A DNA stretch of 64,000 bases from Selenomonas sp. GTDB taxonomy: Bacteria > Bacillota_C > Negativicutes > Selenomonadales > Selenomonadaceae. The notes below the pieces were generated by a model. The model saw nothing but the letters and a program-made list of their open reading frames with translations, made no database searches and was not told the DNA's origin. Shown here piece by piece: positions 53,483 through 62,028 of this stretch (the first letter of the stretch is position 1; each line of letters starts with the position of its first letter). The position numbers were made by a program, and so were the translations under genes. Location of the stretch: assembly GCF_024693525.1 (NCBI RefSeq), contig NZ_JAILKR010000133.1, forward strand, positions 60,949-124,948, written 5' to 3'.

Positions 53483-54582
53483 CGACGGATTGTCAAGCTA
53501 AGTGCAACAGCACATAGCGTAAAATAAAATAACGCATAGACCTCTGGTATAATGGTGTTTGCTACAACCCATTTCCAGGAGGAACTATGCGTCATTACAA
53601 ACATCTTACACTATATGAGAGAGAAAAGCTACTATTTCTTCGAGTCAAGGGCTATTCCATAACAGCTATAGCCGAGAGTATGGGGCGTAACAAAGGAACT
53701 ATCTCCCGTGAGCTTCGCAGGAATGCTGTTGGCCGGCAGTATATGCCAATAGTGGCACAACACCAATATCAGGCACGCCGTGCGTATTGCAAGCCCCATA
53801 ACAGGCTGGAATGCACCAATCTGTTGGATCATGTGAAGCACAGGCTGCTCGAATGCCAGTGGTCTCCAGAGGAAATTGCTGGACGGTTGCGAGCTGAATA
53901 TGGCCAATGTGTCGTAAGAGCACCACGACCATCTACCGTGCAATATACAACGGCTGGTTGAACGCCCCAAAAGCCTCCACGGCAAGCGTCATAAAGAAAT
54001 TGAGGCACCGCGGCAAGCGTAGGAGAAAACGTTCAGCCGAAGAGAAGCGTGGTAAAATCCAGATTAGCCATGATATTACAGAACGGTCGGCAGGAGCCGA
54101 AAACCGTACAGAAATAGGTCATTGGGAAGCTGATACTGTTGTTGGCCAGCAAGGAAAAGCCTGCCTTGTAACCCTTGTCGACCGAAAGAGCCGCTATCTT
54201 ATGTGTGGCAAGGCTGACAAGAAAAACGCTCAGGCTGTCAGCAGGACAATGATAGACCTGCTTATTGGTGCTAAGGCTCTGTCTGTAACGCCCGACAGGG
54301 GCAAGGAATTCGCCCGTCATGCTGATGTAACAGAATACTTAGATGGCCTGCCATTCTATTTCCCGCAGCCGCACCAGCCGTGGCAGAGAGGTTCCAACGA
54401 GAATACCAACGGCCTGCTTAGAGAATATTTCCCTAAGGGCAAAGACATAACAGAAATCTCTGATGACTACATACAGAGAAAAGTAGCTATGATGAACTTA
54501 CGCCCTAGGAAATGTCTTAACTACCAAACACCATATGAAGTCCATTTTGAGAAAGTGTTGCACTTAGCTTGACAATCCGTCG
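53483..54582 (+). mobile_element. IS30-family insertion sequence, about 1.1 kb
   Basis: Bounded by 26-bp perfect inverted repeats (53483-53508 and 54557-54582) that begin CGACGGATTGTC. The transposase reading frame is split over two overlapping ORFs. No clear target duplication is seen next to the repeats (flanks ATCTA and CACAT). It lies between the Sel1/zipper pair and the P4-type helicase gene. Confidence 0.9.
53587..54572 (+). pseudogene. IS30 transposase, frameshifted
   Basis: First ORF (53587-53961, 124 residues) has the N-terminal HTH (HLTLYEREKLLFLRVKGYSI, MGRNKGTISRELRRN). The second (53907-54572, 221 residues) has TTTIYRAIYNGW and the catalytic domain: DDE Asp in HWEADTVVG, Asp in TPDRGKEFA and Glu in ENTNGLLREYF. 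Intact IS30 transposases are one chain, so a shift around 53905-53920 is needed for a full product. It is either a decay mutation or translational frameshifting; the catalytic residues survive. The stop codon lies inside the right inverted repeat. Confidence 0.85.
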
Positions 54583-54655
54583 CACATAAAGCATCAATAC
54601 ATGACGTTTATATTAGAATTGATTCTATTTTAAAGAAGAGAGAGGTATATCATCT

Positions 54656-56608
54656 ATGAACACTTACGACAATATCAATGGTATGAAAAAACTCGTTGTA
54701 GAAAGAGTTACGTCCAACGAAAACGAGCAGTCACCTATGCAAAGAGTTGTAGAAAGAGTGGTGTCCAATGATAATGGAACAGCGCCTATGCGAAGGGTTG
54801 TAGAAAGAGTTGAGACCAACGAAAATGAGCAGGCATCTATGAGTGCTTTTTTATCAGAAGTTAATCGCAATGATTATAATGATTGTGATGAACCATCTAT
54901 GCTAGATGCTATAAACGACTTTCCTGATGATTATGCTAACCATACTTTTCCCTGCAACAACTCTAGCAACTATATACGCTATGCTTCATATATTCCTACC
55001 TTACCATTTTTTCGGGAAGGAATTTCACATTCACAAGCTCAGCGTTTAAACGAACAGATAATTCAAGGTCGCATAGCCGTAGACAATCTGCATGCTCTCA
55101 ATGTAGAAAGATTTTCCTATAAGAAAGCTTTAGAAGAATTGAAAATACAACCAGGAAGGGAAACCGGTATGATAACCACTGAAACAGGAGCCATTATTCC
55201 ATCCCCCAAAAATCCCACTATTAATTTACGAGAATTTGAGCAAGACTATATAATCAAACATGCTATTGTAAAGCTTGACTCTAGATGTACTTCAAAATAT
55301 TCACTTATGATACGATCAGTAGATGAGCATCGTCACATCACTATTGAAGATAATGATCTTAAAATAAATTATTTCGATGAGATGGAACTTTTGCCTAACA
55401 GTGATATCCTACCACAAACTGCAAAAGAAAATTCCTTTAGAAGAATGAAATCCCTTATTCCAAAACTTCAAAACGCAAAGCTTCATATCCTTAATGAATA
55501 CGAAGTTATGTTCACCGATGGTTATCTTAACCTTAAAACTATGGACTTCACACCTGTCGAAGGTACACAACAAAATGAATATTTCAATGTTTTTTCTGTC
55601 GATATTCAATACAGTGATGGAACATGTGATAATCCTAGAGTTTTCGATGCTTTCCTGCGTTTAATCTTAGATAATGCTGAACCTGCACGCAAGGGAGTTT
55701 ATCAAATGATAGGCTCCATACTCGCTCCAGCTCCAAGTTTCAAAAAATGCTATCTCCTCCAGGGCATGTCCAATAGTGGTAAAACAACGTTAGTCAATCA
55801 TATAATGCGACTAATCTCTGATGAAGATATAATGGAATTAAGCAACATTTCCCAGCTTACAGATAGTTCCCTTACCAATCCCAAAACACCTTTGCGCCTT
55901 ATCCATATTCGAGAATTAGGCAGCGATAAATTAGCCTCAAAACAAATAGTAAGTATAAAATCATTTGTTGATGGCAGTTCCTCTTCATTAGGGAGTTCTT
56001 CATTCAAGATTATAATGACGACAAACAACAAGATTACCACTGGTAAAGATGGGCTTATCGAAAATGGATTAAAAAACCGTCTTTTGGTCATTCCATTCCC
56101 TAAAGCAATTGATTTCGATGATGCTGATCCTGATGTACAAGCCCTTGGTGATGTTTTCTTTGAAAAAAAACGCCGGAGCATAATCATAACAGCTTTAAAG
56201 GAATATTCCGAAGTATTGCGGAACAATGGTAAATTCAGCTGCAATTACGAAGTAAACACGGTCGTTGAACCTACCGAAGAAGATTGCCAAGGACTTACTG
56301 ATGAAGAACGCGCCTCTATCCCCGATGCCATCAACGAAAATCAGACAAACTCACAACCAGTTTTAGCTGAGATATTCGATAGATGCTTTGTAATATCAGA
56401 TCATGCTAATCCTAATATGACCGCCGAAGTGGTTATGAACACTGTCAACAGTGTACGCAAAGGACTCTTAGCCACCACAGCCAGTACTGGCCGCAAATTG
56501 TCCGAGCACTTCGGTAAATCCTTAAACCAAGATCGTCACAACGGGAAAATGGCCTACAACCTTGAATTTAAGTGCTCTCAAACATCTTCTGAACATGCGA
56601 ACGCTTAA
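54656..56608 (+). CDS. P4-type SF3 helicase/primase-like replication protein
   Basis: 650 residues. N-terminal region (1-65) of three 17-residue repeats, unknown middle part, then an SF3 helicase core (about 345-520): Walker A GMSNSGKTTLV (G370 on), a Walker B-like LIHIRELGS, and a motif C-type IIMTTNN. Phage P4, satellites and plasmid-like islands use such helicases to start replication. ATG follows AGAGAGAGG. There is no separate primase motif visible. It probably replicates the excised island. The IS lies just upstream, so its native promoter may have been replaced. Confidence 0.75.
   Translation: MNTYDNINGMKKLVVERVTSNENEQSPMQRVVERVVSNDNGTAPMRRVVERVETNENEQASMSAFLSEVNRNDYNDCDEPSMLDAINDFPDDYANHTFPCNNSSNYIRYASYIPTLPFFREGISHSQAQRLNEQIIQGRIAVDNLHALNVERFSYKKALEELKIQPGRETGMITTETGAIIPSPKNPTINLREFEQDYIIKHAIVKLDSRCTSKYSLMIRSVDEHRHITIEDNDLKINYFDEMELLPNSDILPQTAKENSFRRMKSLIPKLQNAKLHILNEYEVMFTDGYLNLKTMDFTPVEGTQQNEYFNVFSVDIQYSDGTCDNPRVFDAFLRLILDNAEPARKGVYQMIGSILAPAPSFKKCYLLQGMSNSGKTTLVNHIMRLISDEDIMELSNISQLTDSSLTNPKTPLRLIHIRELGSDKLASKQIVSIKSFVDGSSSSLGSSSFKIIMTTNNKITTGKDGLIENGLKNRLLVIPFPKAIDFDDADPDVQALGDVFFEKKRRSIIITALKEYSEVLRNNGKFSCNYEVNTVVEPTEEDCQGLTDEERASIPDAINENQTNSQPVLAEIFDRCFVISDHANPNMTAEVVMNTVNSVRKGLLATTASTGRKLSEHFGKSLNQDRHNGKMAYNLEFKCSQTSSEHANA
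54695..54847 (+). repeat. Three tandem 51-bp units at the start of the helicase gene
   Basis: Each unit codes VVERV-x-(S/T)N-(E/D)N plus a short Pro/Met segment: residues 14-30, 31-47 and 48-64. Similar in DNA as well as protein. Confidence 0.75.
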
Positions 56609-56630
56609 CAGAATTTCAAAACAATCATTC

Positions 56631-56651
56631 TGGAGCCACTACAGGTGGCTC
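56631..56651. terminator. Terminator hairpin after the helicase gene
   Basis: GGAGCCAC pairs with GTGGCTCC around a TACAG loop, then TTTAT. Confidence 0.7.
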
Positions 56652-56660
56652 CTTTATATC

Positions 56661-56690
56661 TGAACCCCCTCGTGATAATCCGAGGGGGTT
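56661..56690. terminator. Second, stronger terminator hairpin
   Basis: GAACCCCCTCG pairs perfectly with CGAGGGGGTTC. It backs up the first and also faces the end of the convergent Rpn-type gene. Confidence 0.8.
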
Positions 56691-56748
56691 CTCTGTTTAA
56701 GTTACCATTTGTGCTTTATAAATAATTGTCTTAATCAACATATCTATA

Positions 56749-57798
56749 TTATATAGCAAATCCGTTTGCTCTGGCTATATCCAACATCTTTTCCTCAGAA
56801 ATCTCCAAAGCATCTGCGATTTCCTCAGGAGACTTATGCTTCTTTAGCTTCGACAATACCAATTGAGTCAGCATTTGCGTCTGCCCCAATACGATTCCTT
56901 CAGCACGTCCTTCAGCGCGTCCTTCAAGACGCCCCTCATTACGACCCTTATTCAAAATATCTTTTGCTTCATAATCCAAAATTTTGCCACCCATGATATC
57001 TTCCACTCCTTCCACGATTTTCTTCTTGTCTATAGCCAGATGGCGAACGACCTTCTTACCCATGTCAATAATCGCCTGACGGGTAAAGGCATCCAATTCG
57101 CCTGCTTCCTGTAGCTGTTCCAGTTTTCTTACTATCTGGCGATACTCATTCAAAAGCACCGCTAACTTGCTCTCATCCGCTTCATAGTCATCAAATCGGC
57201 TCTCATGGGTAAATATGTAGAACGGAATGAGGAAATACAGCTTTTTATCGAATATCTCATCAATGGTATACCGCTTTACCTTCATCACGGGGATACTGTA
57301 CTCCACCGTGCCGCCTGGGGTTATCATGCGTATAAGCATCTCCTCGGGCGTGGCTTCGTTATGCCGCAGAAATAATACTGCTGCATGCGGGAACGTCACA
57401 GTCAGGACATTACCTTCTTTTTCGCCCCCAGCCAGTGCCAGTTGGGCACCATACTCAAACATACGCACCAGCATGCTGTTATCCGGTGTAGATTGCGTTT
57501 CCACATGATAGGTCTTCTTCTCTCCCTTTTCATCGATTACCACGATAAAAGAGTCTGCAACCCGCTTATCCTCGTTGCCATCCTGCTGTTTGAGGAAATG
57601 TTCATTCTGGAGCAGGACAATCCGTTCCCTGCCTGTATAATGCTCATGAAAGCATTCATTGAACATTGGCAGCAATAGCGGACTGCAATCTGTTACCATC
57701 GTGCGGAACACGTCATCGGGCTGTATTCCATAACCATAACTCTCTATCTGCCTTTCCAGCCAACTGCGCTTGCAGCGGCCGCTTAGAATCTCATACAT
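56749..57798 (-). CDS. Rpn-family PD-(D/E)XK nuclease (recombination-promoting)
   Basis: 349 residues. Family blocks are present: LLPMFNECFHEHYTG, the nuclease core DSFIVVIDEKGEKKTYHVETQST (Glu-x-Gln in place of Glu-x-Lys), RMFEYGAQLALAGG, and FLIPFYIFTHES. C-terminal low-complexity run GRNEGRLEGRAEGRAEGIV (about 285-305) precedes a helix-rich tail with LSKLKKHKSPEEIADALEIS. Rpn proteins cut DNA and promote RecA-independent recombination. A weak ribosome binding site precedes the ATG. Promoter at 57841-57869. Confidence 0.85.
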   Translation of the reverse strand: MYEILSGRCKRSWLERQIESYGYGIQPDDVFRTMVTDCSPLLLPMFNECFHEHYTGRERIVLLQNEHFLKQQDGNEDKRVADSFIVVIDEKGEKKTYHVETQSTPDNSMLVRMFEYGAQLALAGGEKEGNVLTVTFPHAAVLFLRHNEATPEEMLIRMITPGGTVEYSIPVMKVKRYTIDEIFDKKLYFLIPFYIFTHESRFDDYEADESKLAVLLNEYRQIVRKLEQLQEAGELDAFTRQAIIDMGKKVVRHLAIDKKKIVEGVEDIMGGKILDYEAKDILNKGRNEGRLEGRAEGRAEGIVLGQTQMLTQLVLSKLKKHKSPEEIADALEISEEKMLDIARANGFAI

Positions 57799-57840
57799 AT
57801 CTTTGCCCTTATTTTAGCACAAGGGAAAGATTTTTTCGAC

Positions 57841-57869
57841 AATTAAATTCTGACCATCGGTTTTGTCAA
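57841..57869 (-). promoter_or_regulatory. Promoter of the Rpn-type gene
   Basis: Minus strand TTGACA (57869-57864), 17-bp spacer, TTAATT (57846-57841). Confidence 0.55.
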
Positions 57870-57945
57870 ATTGTTTCCTTTCTCTCTACAATAATGAACT
57901 TTGAGCCTTCACTCTGTAGGTAAGAGTCTTCACTATCGGCTTTCT

Positions 57946-57965
57946 GCACCTTATTTGCACCTTAT
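57946..57965 (+). repeat. GCACCTTAT direct repeat pair (copy 2)
   Basis: GCACCTTAT at 57946-57954 and 57957-57965, same 11-bp period and orientation as 41245-41264. Marks the far side of the island region. Possible integrase arm sites. Confidence 0.5.
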
Positions 57966-58111
57966 TGCAGGTAAAACGACCGTAAATAACTGCAAATATC
58001 TGCAAATATATTTTGATGCATCAGAAAAAGAAAATGCCGTCACCCCTTGATTTATAAGGGCTGACAGGCCATAATGATTTTATTGAATTTGAGATGCAAA
58101 ATCGAAGCCTA

Positions 58112-58226
58112 GACTTCCCAAGCTGCTTGCGTGGGATTTCCGGTACGGGAATACTCCCATTTGCCTTCGCGCAGCTCCCCGAGCCCATCCTGCTCAAAAG
58201 TCGAAGTTTGATATATCGAAACGAAG
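58112..58226 (-). pseudogene. Remnant of a Cys/Met-metabolism PLP enzyme
   Basis: Minus strand reads VSIYQTSTFEQDGLGEL then REGKWEYSRTGNPTQ before AAWEV and a stop. This matches the N-terminal YQTSTFEQ...YSRTGNPTR block of cystathionine gamma-synthase/O-acetylhomoserine sulfhydrylase enzymes. The rest of the gene is absent, so it is a short dead fragment, possibly cut by island insertion. A leader with terminator lies just upstream (58285-58470). Confidence 0.7.
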
Positions 58227-58284
58227 ATTCATACGGATGGAAGCCGCTGCCTGCAAATGGCATTCACAAATGAGTGAATAACAA

Positions 58285-58325
58285 AAAGGCTGGACGGCAT
58301 TTTTCTGCCATCCAGCCTTTATTTG
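58285..58325. terminator. Terminator of the orphan leader RNA
   Basis: AAAGGCTGGACGGCA pairs with TGCCATCCAGCCTTT (one mismatch) around TTTTTC. Symmetric A and T tracts; functions at least on the minus strand. Confidence 0.8.
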
Positions 58326-58430
58326 TATAATCAGCTGCTCGCTTCAATTTAAAATTATCACCATACAAAACATTTCTCCTACCGGGCGTCCGGTTGCTTA
58401 ATTAATCAGATATGTTTTGTATGAGTCATA
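58326..58430 (-). ncRNA. Orphan structured leader RNA
   Basis: After a promoter at 58434-58462 the minus strand forms an 11-12-bp closing stem CATACAAAACAT with ATGTTTTGTATG, holding an inner ACCGG-ACGC-CCGGT hairpin and AGGAGAA. A Shine-Dalgarno (AGGAG) before ATGTTTTGTATG opens an eight-codon ORF. A terminator follows (58285-58325). The layout is that of a riboswitch or attenuator upstream of the PLP-enzyme remnant. It shares GCAACCGG with S-box RNAs but lacks their other conserved blocks, so I do not assign it. Confidence 0.5.
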
Positions 58431-58433
58431 TAC

Positions 58434-58462
58434 TATCACAGAGATTTTACAGTGTCAACCCT
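58434..58462 (-). promoter_or_regulatory. Promoter of the orphan leader
   Basis: Minus strand TTGACA, 17-bp spacer, TAGTAT: near-consensus, directly upstream of the stem loop. Confidence 0.7.
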
Positions 58463-58476
58463 TTTTTGAAAAACAA

Positions 58477-59109
58477 TCAAATAAAATATTCAATCGTCGC
58501 CGCCGCTGTCTTTTCTGTCTGCTTATTAAACAACAGCACCGCTTCGCGCGTATCAACTGGTCCTAATGCATAGAGTTCCTTTGCCTCACGGTTAAACAAT
58601 TCCTCGGGAACAATGCGATTATACGCCCCCTCATTCGACAGGGTAACTTCGACCTTCGCTTCAGACAGCTGCTGGTCGTTCCCCGGCAAATACCAAGGAT
58701 CAAACATCAATACCTTGTCATCGCGAATGCCGTTCAGCAAAACATAATGCTCCACATCATAGAACAGGCGGACAACGGCTGCCCCGCCACGATACAACGC
58801 ATCATTTATCAGGCTCTCCTGACTCAATCGCACTTCGCGTCCCGAAAGATAACGCGTGGCCAGCGGCAGCGGTGTCGCCTTGCCAAAACCATCGAGCCAA
58901 TTCGCCAAAAATCACATCGCCATGCGGGAAGTACCAGCTTTCCCCGGCGTTCCTCCTGGCCCATAGCAATCAAGACTATAAAACATGATATTGCGAATAA
59001 TTTCCGCGGGAATTTCTTCCCGCGGAAACAGATAACTTATCGCATTCAATAAAGAGGTAGGACCACAATCGCAGCTGGAAATCTGTTAACGTAATGGATT
59101 ATGCATCAT
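58477..59109 (-). pseudogene. C39-like peptidase-family gene with two nonsense codons
   Basis: One frame runs from an ATG at 59109 (GGGGAAT upstream) to the stop at 58477 and would give about 210 residues: MMHNPLR, stop, QISSCDCGPTSLLNAISYLF (catalytic Cys region of C39-like/papain-type proteins), through GTSRMAM, stop, FLANWLDGFGKAT, then VEHYVLLNGIRDDKVLMFDPW with the His and Asp. Stops are TAA at 59088-59086 (codon 8) and TGA at 58914-58912 (codon 66). A TTG at 58908 could still start the last 143 residues, without the catalytic Cys. Confidence 0.75.
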
Positions 59110-59121
59110 CGATTCCCCAGC

Positions 59122-60555
59122 TCAAATCTGTAAATCTTCTGAGTCAATCGGATAATCAACGTCTTCCCCCTGTTTCTCCCGTTCTACTACCACTTTCTGG
59201 AATTCAAAACACTCATCGGCAATATCCTTATTGAGCCAAAGCAGGCAGATAAGGTTCGGTATCGCCATCAAGCCATTCATCGTATCCGAGAAATTCCATA
59301 CGACCTCGAGCGCTGTCGTTGCGCCAATAAAGGTGACCAGGCTGAACAAAATGCGGTAGCTCATGATAACCTTGCGATTGCTCACGAGATACTCCAATGC
59401 TTTCTCGCCATAATATTCCCAGCCAAGAATCGTCGAAAAAGCAAACAACGCCAGTGCCACCGATACAATCAGCTTGGCGTATTCGCCAAACACCGAACTA
59501 AAAGCCAAAATCGTAAGCTGTGCCCCCGATACCAGCTTCCCCGTCTCCGGGTCAACGGTACCTAAAGCCCCCGAAGAAGCGATGACCAGTCCCGTAAGCA
59601 TACAGACAATCATCGTGTCAAAGAAGGTGCCCGTCATGTTGACATAGCCCTGCCGGGAAGCATGATCCGTCTGGGCAGCTGCCGCAGCAATTGGTGCCGA
59701 ACCAAGGCCGGCCTCATTCGAGAATACGCCACGAGCTACCCCCCAACGCATGGAAGTGAGCATCGAAGCTACAATGCTGCCGCCGACACCGCCAGCCACT
59801 GAATCAAAGGAAAAGGCCATGCGGAACATCTCCGCCACCCCTGCTGGCACTGCCGCAAAGTTTACCACTACTACGATAACCGCAACGACAAAATAAAAAG
59901 CTGCCATCGACGGAACGACCACACTCGACACTTTGCCAATGCTGCGGATGCCGCGAAGCAGTACCGACAGCGCCAGTATTGCGACGACGCCGCCCGTCAG
60001 CCAGGACGGAATGGAAAAACTCGTTGCAAGTGCCGCCGAAATCGAATTGGCCTGCGTCATATTGCCGATACCAAATGACGAAACAACGACAAAAAACGCA
60101 AACATAGCAGCCAGTCCCCGGCCGATATACTTGTTCTTGATTCCGTTCTTCATGGCATACATCGGACCGCCAGACATTTCCCCAACGCTGTTGGTCTCAC
60201 GGTACTTGACTGCCAGCACCGACTCACCGTATTTCGTCGAGAGGCCAAAGGCTGCACTGATCCACATCCAGACCAGCGCTCCGGGGCCGCCCAAAACCAT
60301 TGCCGTCGCCACGCCGACGATATTGCCGGTTCCGACCGTTGCCGAAAGTGCTGTCATCAGCGACTGGAAGGGGGAAATGTCCCCTTCGTGTTCCTTTTTC
60401 TGCCGAAAAATCATCCGTATGGCATAGCCCAGATTACGCCACGGCAGAAATTTCAACCGCACGGTCAAAAATACCCCCGTCCCCACCAATAATGCCAGCA
60501 TGATGGGGCCCCAGACAAAATCGTTAATATCAGCCATCAGTTTTGCAAAATCCAT
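59122..60555 (-). CDS. AgcS-family alanine/glycine:cation symporter
   Basis: 477 residues with about ten to eleven membrane segments, AGCS family. The N-terminal FQSLMTALSATVGTGNIVGVATA, GGPGALVWMWISAAFG, and FSNEAGLGSAPIAAAAAQTDHASRQG are family signatures. It takes up alanine or glycine with sodium or protons. The ATG follows CTGGAGGGTTTT. Single gene between the C39-like pseudogene (13 bp) and purD; a terminator lies upstream at 60601-60639. Confidence 0.94.
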   Translation of the reverse strand: MDFAKLMADINDFVWGPIMLALLVGTGVFLTVRLKFLPWRNLGYAIRMIFRQKKEHEGDISPFQSLMTALSATVGTGNIVGVATAMVLGGPGALVWMWISAAFGLSTKYGESVLAVKYRETNSVGEMSGGPMYAMKNGIKNKYIGRGLAAMFAFFVVVSSFGIGNMTQANSISAALATSFSIPSWLTGGVVAILALSVLLRGIRSIGKVSSVVVPSMAAFYFVVAVIVVVVNFAAVPAGVAEMFRMAFSFDSVAGGVGGSIVASMLTSMRWGVARGVFSNEAGLGSAPIAAAAAQTDHASRQGYVNMTGTFFDTMIVCMLTGLVIASSGALGTVDPETGKLVSGAQLTILAFSSVFGEYAKLIVSVALALFAFSTILGWEYYGEKALEYLVSNRKVIMSYRILFSLVTFIGATTALEVVWNFSDTMNGLMAIPNLICLLWLNKDIADECFEFQKVVVEREKQGEDVDYPIDSEDLQI

Positions 60556-60600
60556 AAAACCCTCCAGCTTGTCTTCACATTACCTCTATCATACAGATAC

Positions 60601-60639
60601 AGAAAACGCCCTGCAATCTCAAAAGAGACTTCAGAGCGT
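60601..60639 (-). terminator. Terminator between purD and the AgcS gene
   Basis: ACGCTCTG pairs with CAGGGCGT and GTCTC with GAGAT across a TTTT loop, followed by TTTTCT on the minus strand. Ends the pur operon; no other clear element was found in 60556-60741. Confidence 0.75.
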
Positions 60640-60741
60640 CCGTCATTGACGTCTATATGATTAATTATAATAGACAGCTGTCAAGTTGTAAATAGTTATA
60701 GCAAGTATACAAAAATAGACATACCTGTTAGCTAGCTATTC

Positions 60742-62016
60742 TTAGAGCCGTTCCAAGGCACGATGGGCAATATCGTTGCGATAGAAGGCATCCTGGAAGG
60801 AAATTTTCTTAACGCCAGCATACGCCTTGTCCACAGCTGTCTTGACATCAGCCGCCTTAGCGACAACGCCGAGGACGCGGCCGCCAGCCGTGACGATCTG
60901 GCCGTCTTTTTCCGCCGTACCCGCATGGAATACTTCCGTACCGGCGGCCTTGGCCTCCGCCAGGCCTGCAATGGCAAAGCCCTTCTGGTAGGATTTCGGA
61001 TAGCCCCCCGATGCCATGACCACGCAGACAGCTGCGCCATCGCTCCACTGGATGTCCTGCCCGGCCAGGGTGCCATTGGCACAGGCCAGCATGATATCGA
61101 CCAGATCGCTTTCCAAGAGCGGCAGGACGACCTGGGTCTCCGGATCGCCAAAACGCGCATTGAACTCGACGACCTTCGGCCCTTCAGCCGTGATCATAAG
61201 GCCGGCATAGAGGCAGCCCTTATAAAGACGCCCCTCCTGCTCCATGGCCTTGATGGTCGGCACGAGGATCGTCTCATATGCCTTCTCCACCATTGCCTTC
61301 GTCATGACCGGTGCTGGTGCATAGGTGCCCATGCCGCCGGTATTCGGGCCTTTATCGCCATCGTAGGCACGCTTGTGGTCCTGGGAGCTGATCATCGGGC
61401 AGATGGTCTTGCCATCGGTGAAGCAGAGCAGCGAGGCTTCCTCGCCCTCCATGAACTCCTCGATGACGACACGGCTGCCCGCCGTACCGAATTCCTGGTC
61501 CTCCATGATGTCCGCAATGGCCGCAAGGGCTTCGTCTTTCGTCATAGCGACGATTACGCCCTTGCCGGCAGCCAGGCCATCGGCCTTGATGACAATCGGT
61601 GCCCCCTCCTGCTCAATATAGGCGCGGGCTGCATCAGCTTCCGTGAACACCTCGTACTTAGCCGTCGGGATATGGTATTTTTTCATCAAGCTTTTGGAAA
61701 ACGCTTTCGACCCCTCAATCTCAGCAGCCAGCTGCGTCGGTCCAAATGCCTTGATACCAGCTGCATTCAGGGCATCGACCAGACCATTGGTCAGCGGAAC
61801 CTCGGGACCGACCACGGCCAAATCAATCTGCTTTTCCTTGGCAAAGGCTGCCACCGCATCATTATCGGTGATGGAAATGCCCGCAACGCATTCTGCCACC
61901 TCAGCCATGCCCGGATTGCCCGGAATCGCATAGAGTTTCGTGGCCTTCGGCGACTGGGAAAGCTTCCAGGCCAGCGTATGCTCACGGCCACCCGAACCAA
62001 TAACAAGAATATTCAT
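60742..62016 (-). CDS. purD: Phosphoribosylamine-glycine ligase
   Basis: 424 residues, ATP-grasp enzyme that makes GAR. N-terminal MNILVIGSGGREHTLAWKL, central ATP-grasp (APIVIKADGLAAGKGV, VIEEFMEGEEASL) and C-terminal FNARFGDPETQVVLPLL with metal ligands are all intact. ATG follows AGAGGGGTAGACG. Twelve bp after purH. Last visible gene of the purM-purN-purH-purD run. Confidence 0.97.
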   Translation of the reverse strand: MNILVIGSGGREHTLAWKLSQSPKATKLYAIPGNPGMAEVAECVAGISITDNDAVAAFAKEKQIDLAVVGPEVPLTNGLVDALNAAGIKAFGPTQLAAEIEGSKAFSKSLMKKYHIPTAKYEVFTEADAARAYIEQEGAPIVIKADGLAAGKGVIVAMTKDEALAAIADIMEDQEFGTAGSRVVIEEFMEGEEASLLCFTDGKTICPMISSQDHKRAYDGDKGPNTGGMGTYAPAPVMTKAMVEKAYETILVPTIKAMEQEGRLYKGCLYAGLMITAEGPKVVEFNARFGDPETQVVLPLLESDLVDIMLACANGTLAGQDIQWSDGAAVCVVMASGGYPKSYQKGFAIAGLAEAKAAGTEVFHAGTAEKDGQIVTAGGRVLGVVAKAADVKTAVDKAYAGVKKISFQDAFYRNDIAHRALERL

Positions 62017-62028
62017 CGTCTACCCCTC

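Noticed and set aside
58021..58263. An 80-codon minus-strand ORF
   Set aside because: Its residues look random, and another frame of the same DNA reads as a Cys/Met PLP-enzyme fragment, so the ORF is not a gene.
58340..58430. Purine, S-box or other known riboswitch
   Set aside because: Only short similarity (CTACCGGGC, or GCAACCGG); the other conserved blocks of those classes are missing.
57900..58480. A second copy of the tRNA-Gly 3' end as attR
   Set aside because: Reading by eye I found no copy of the T-arm or acceptor sequence there. A computed search could change this.
60601..60660. Glycine riboswitch before the AgcS symporter
   Set aside because: The conserved glycine aptamer blocks are absent; the structure is a plain terminator hairpin.
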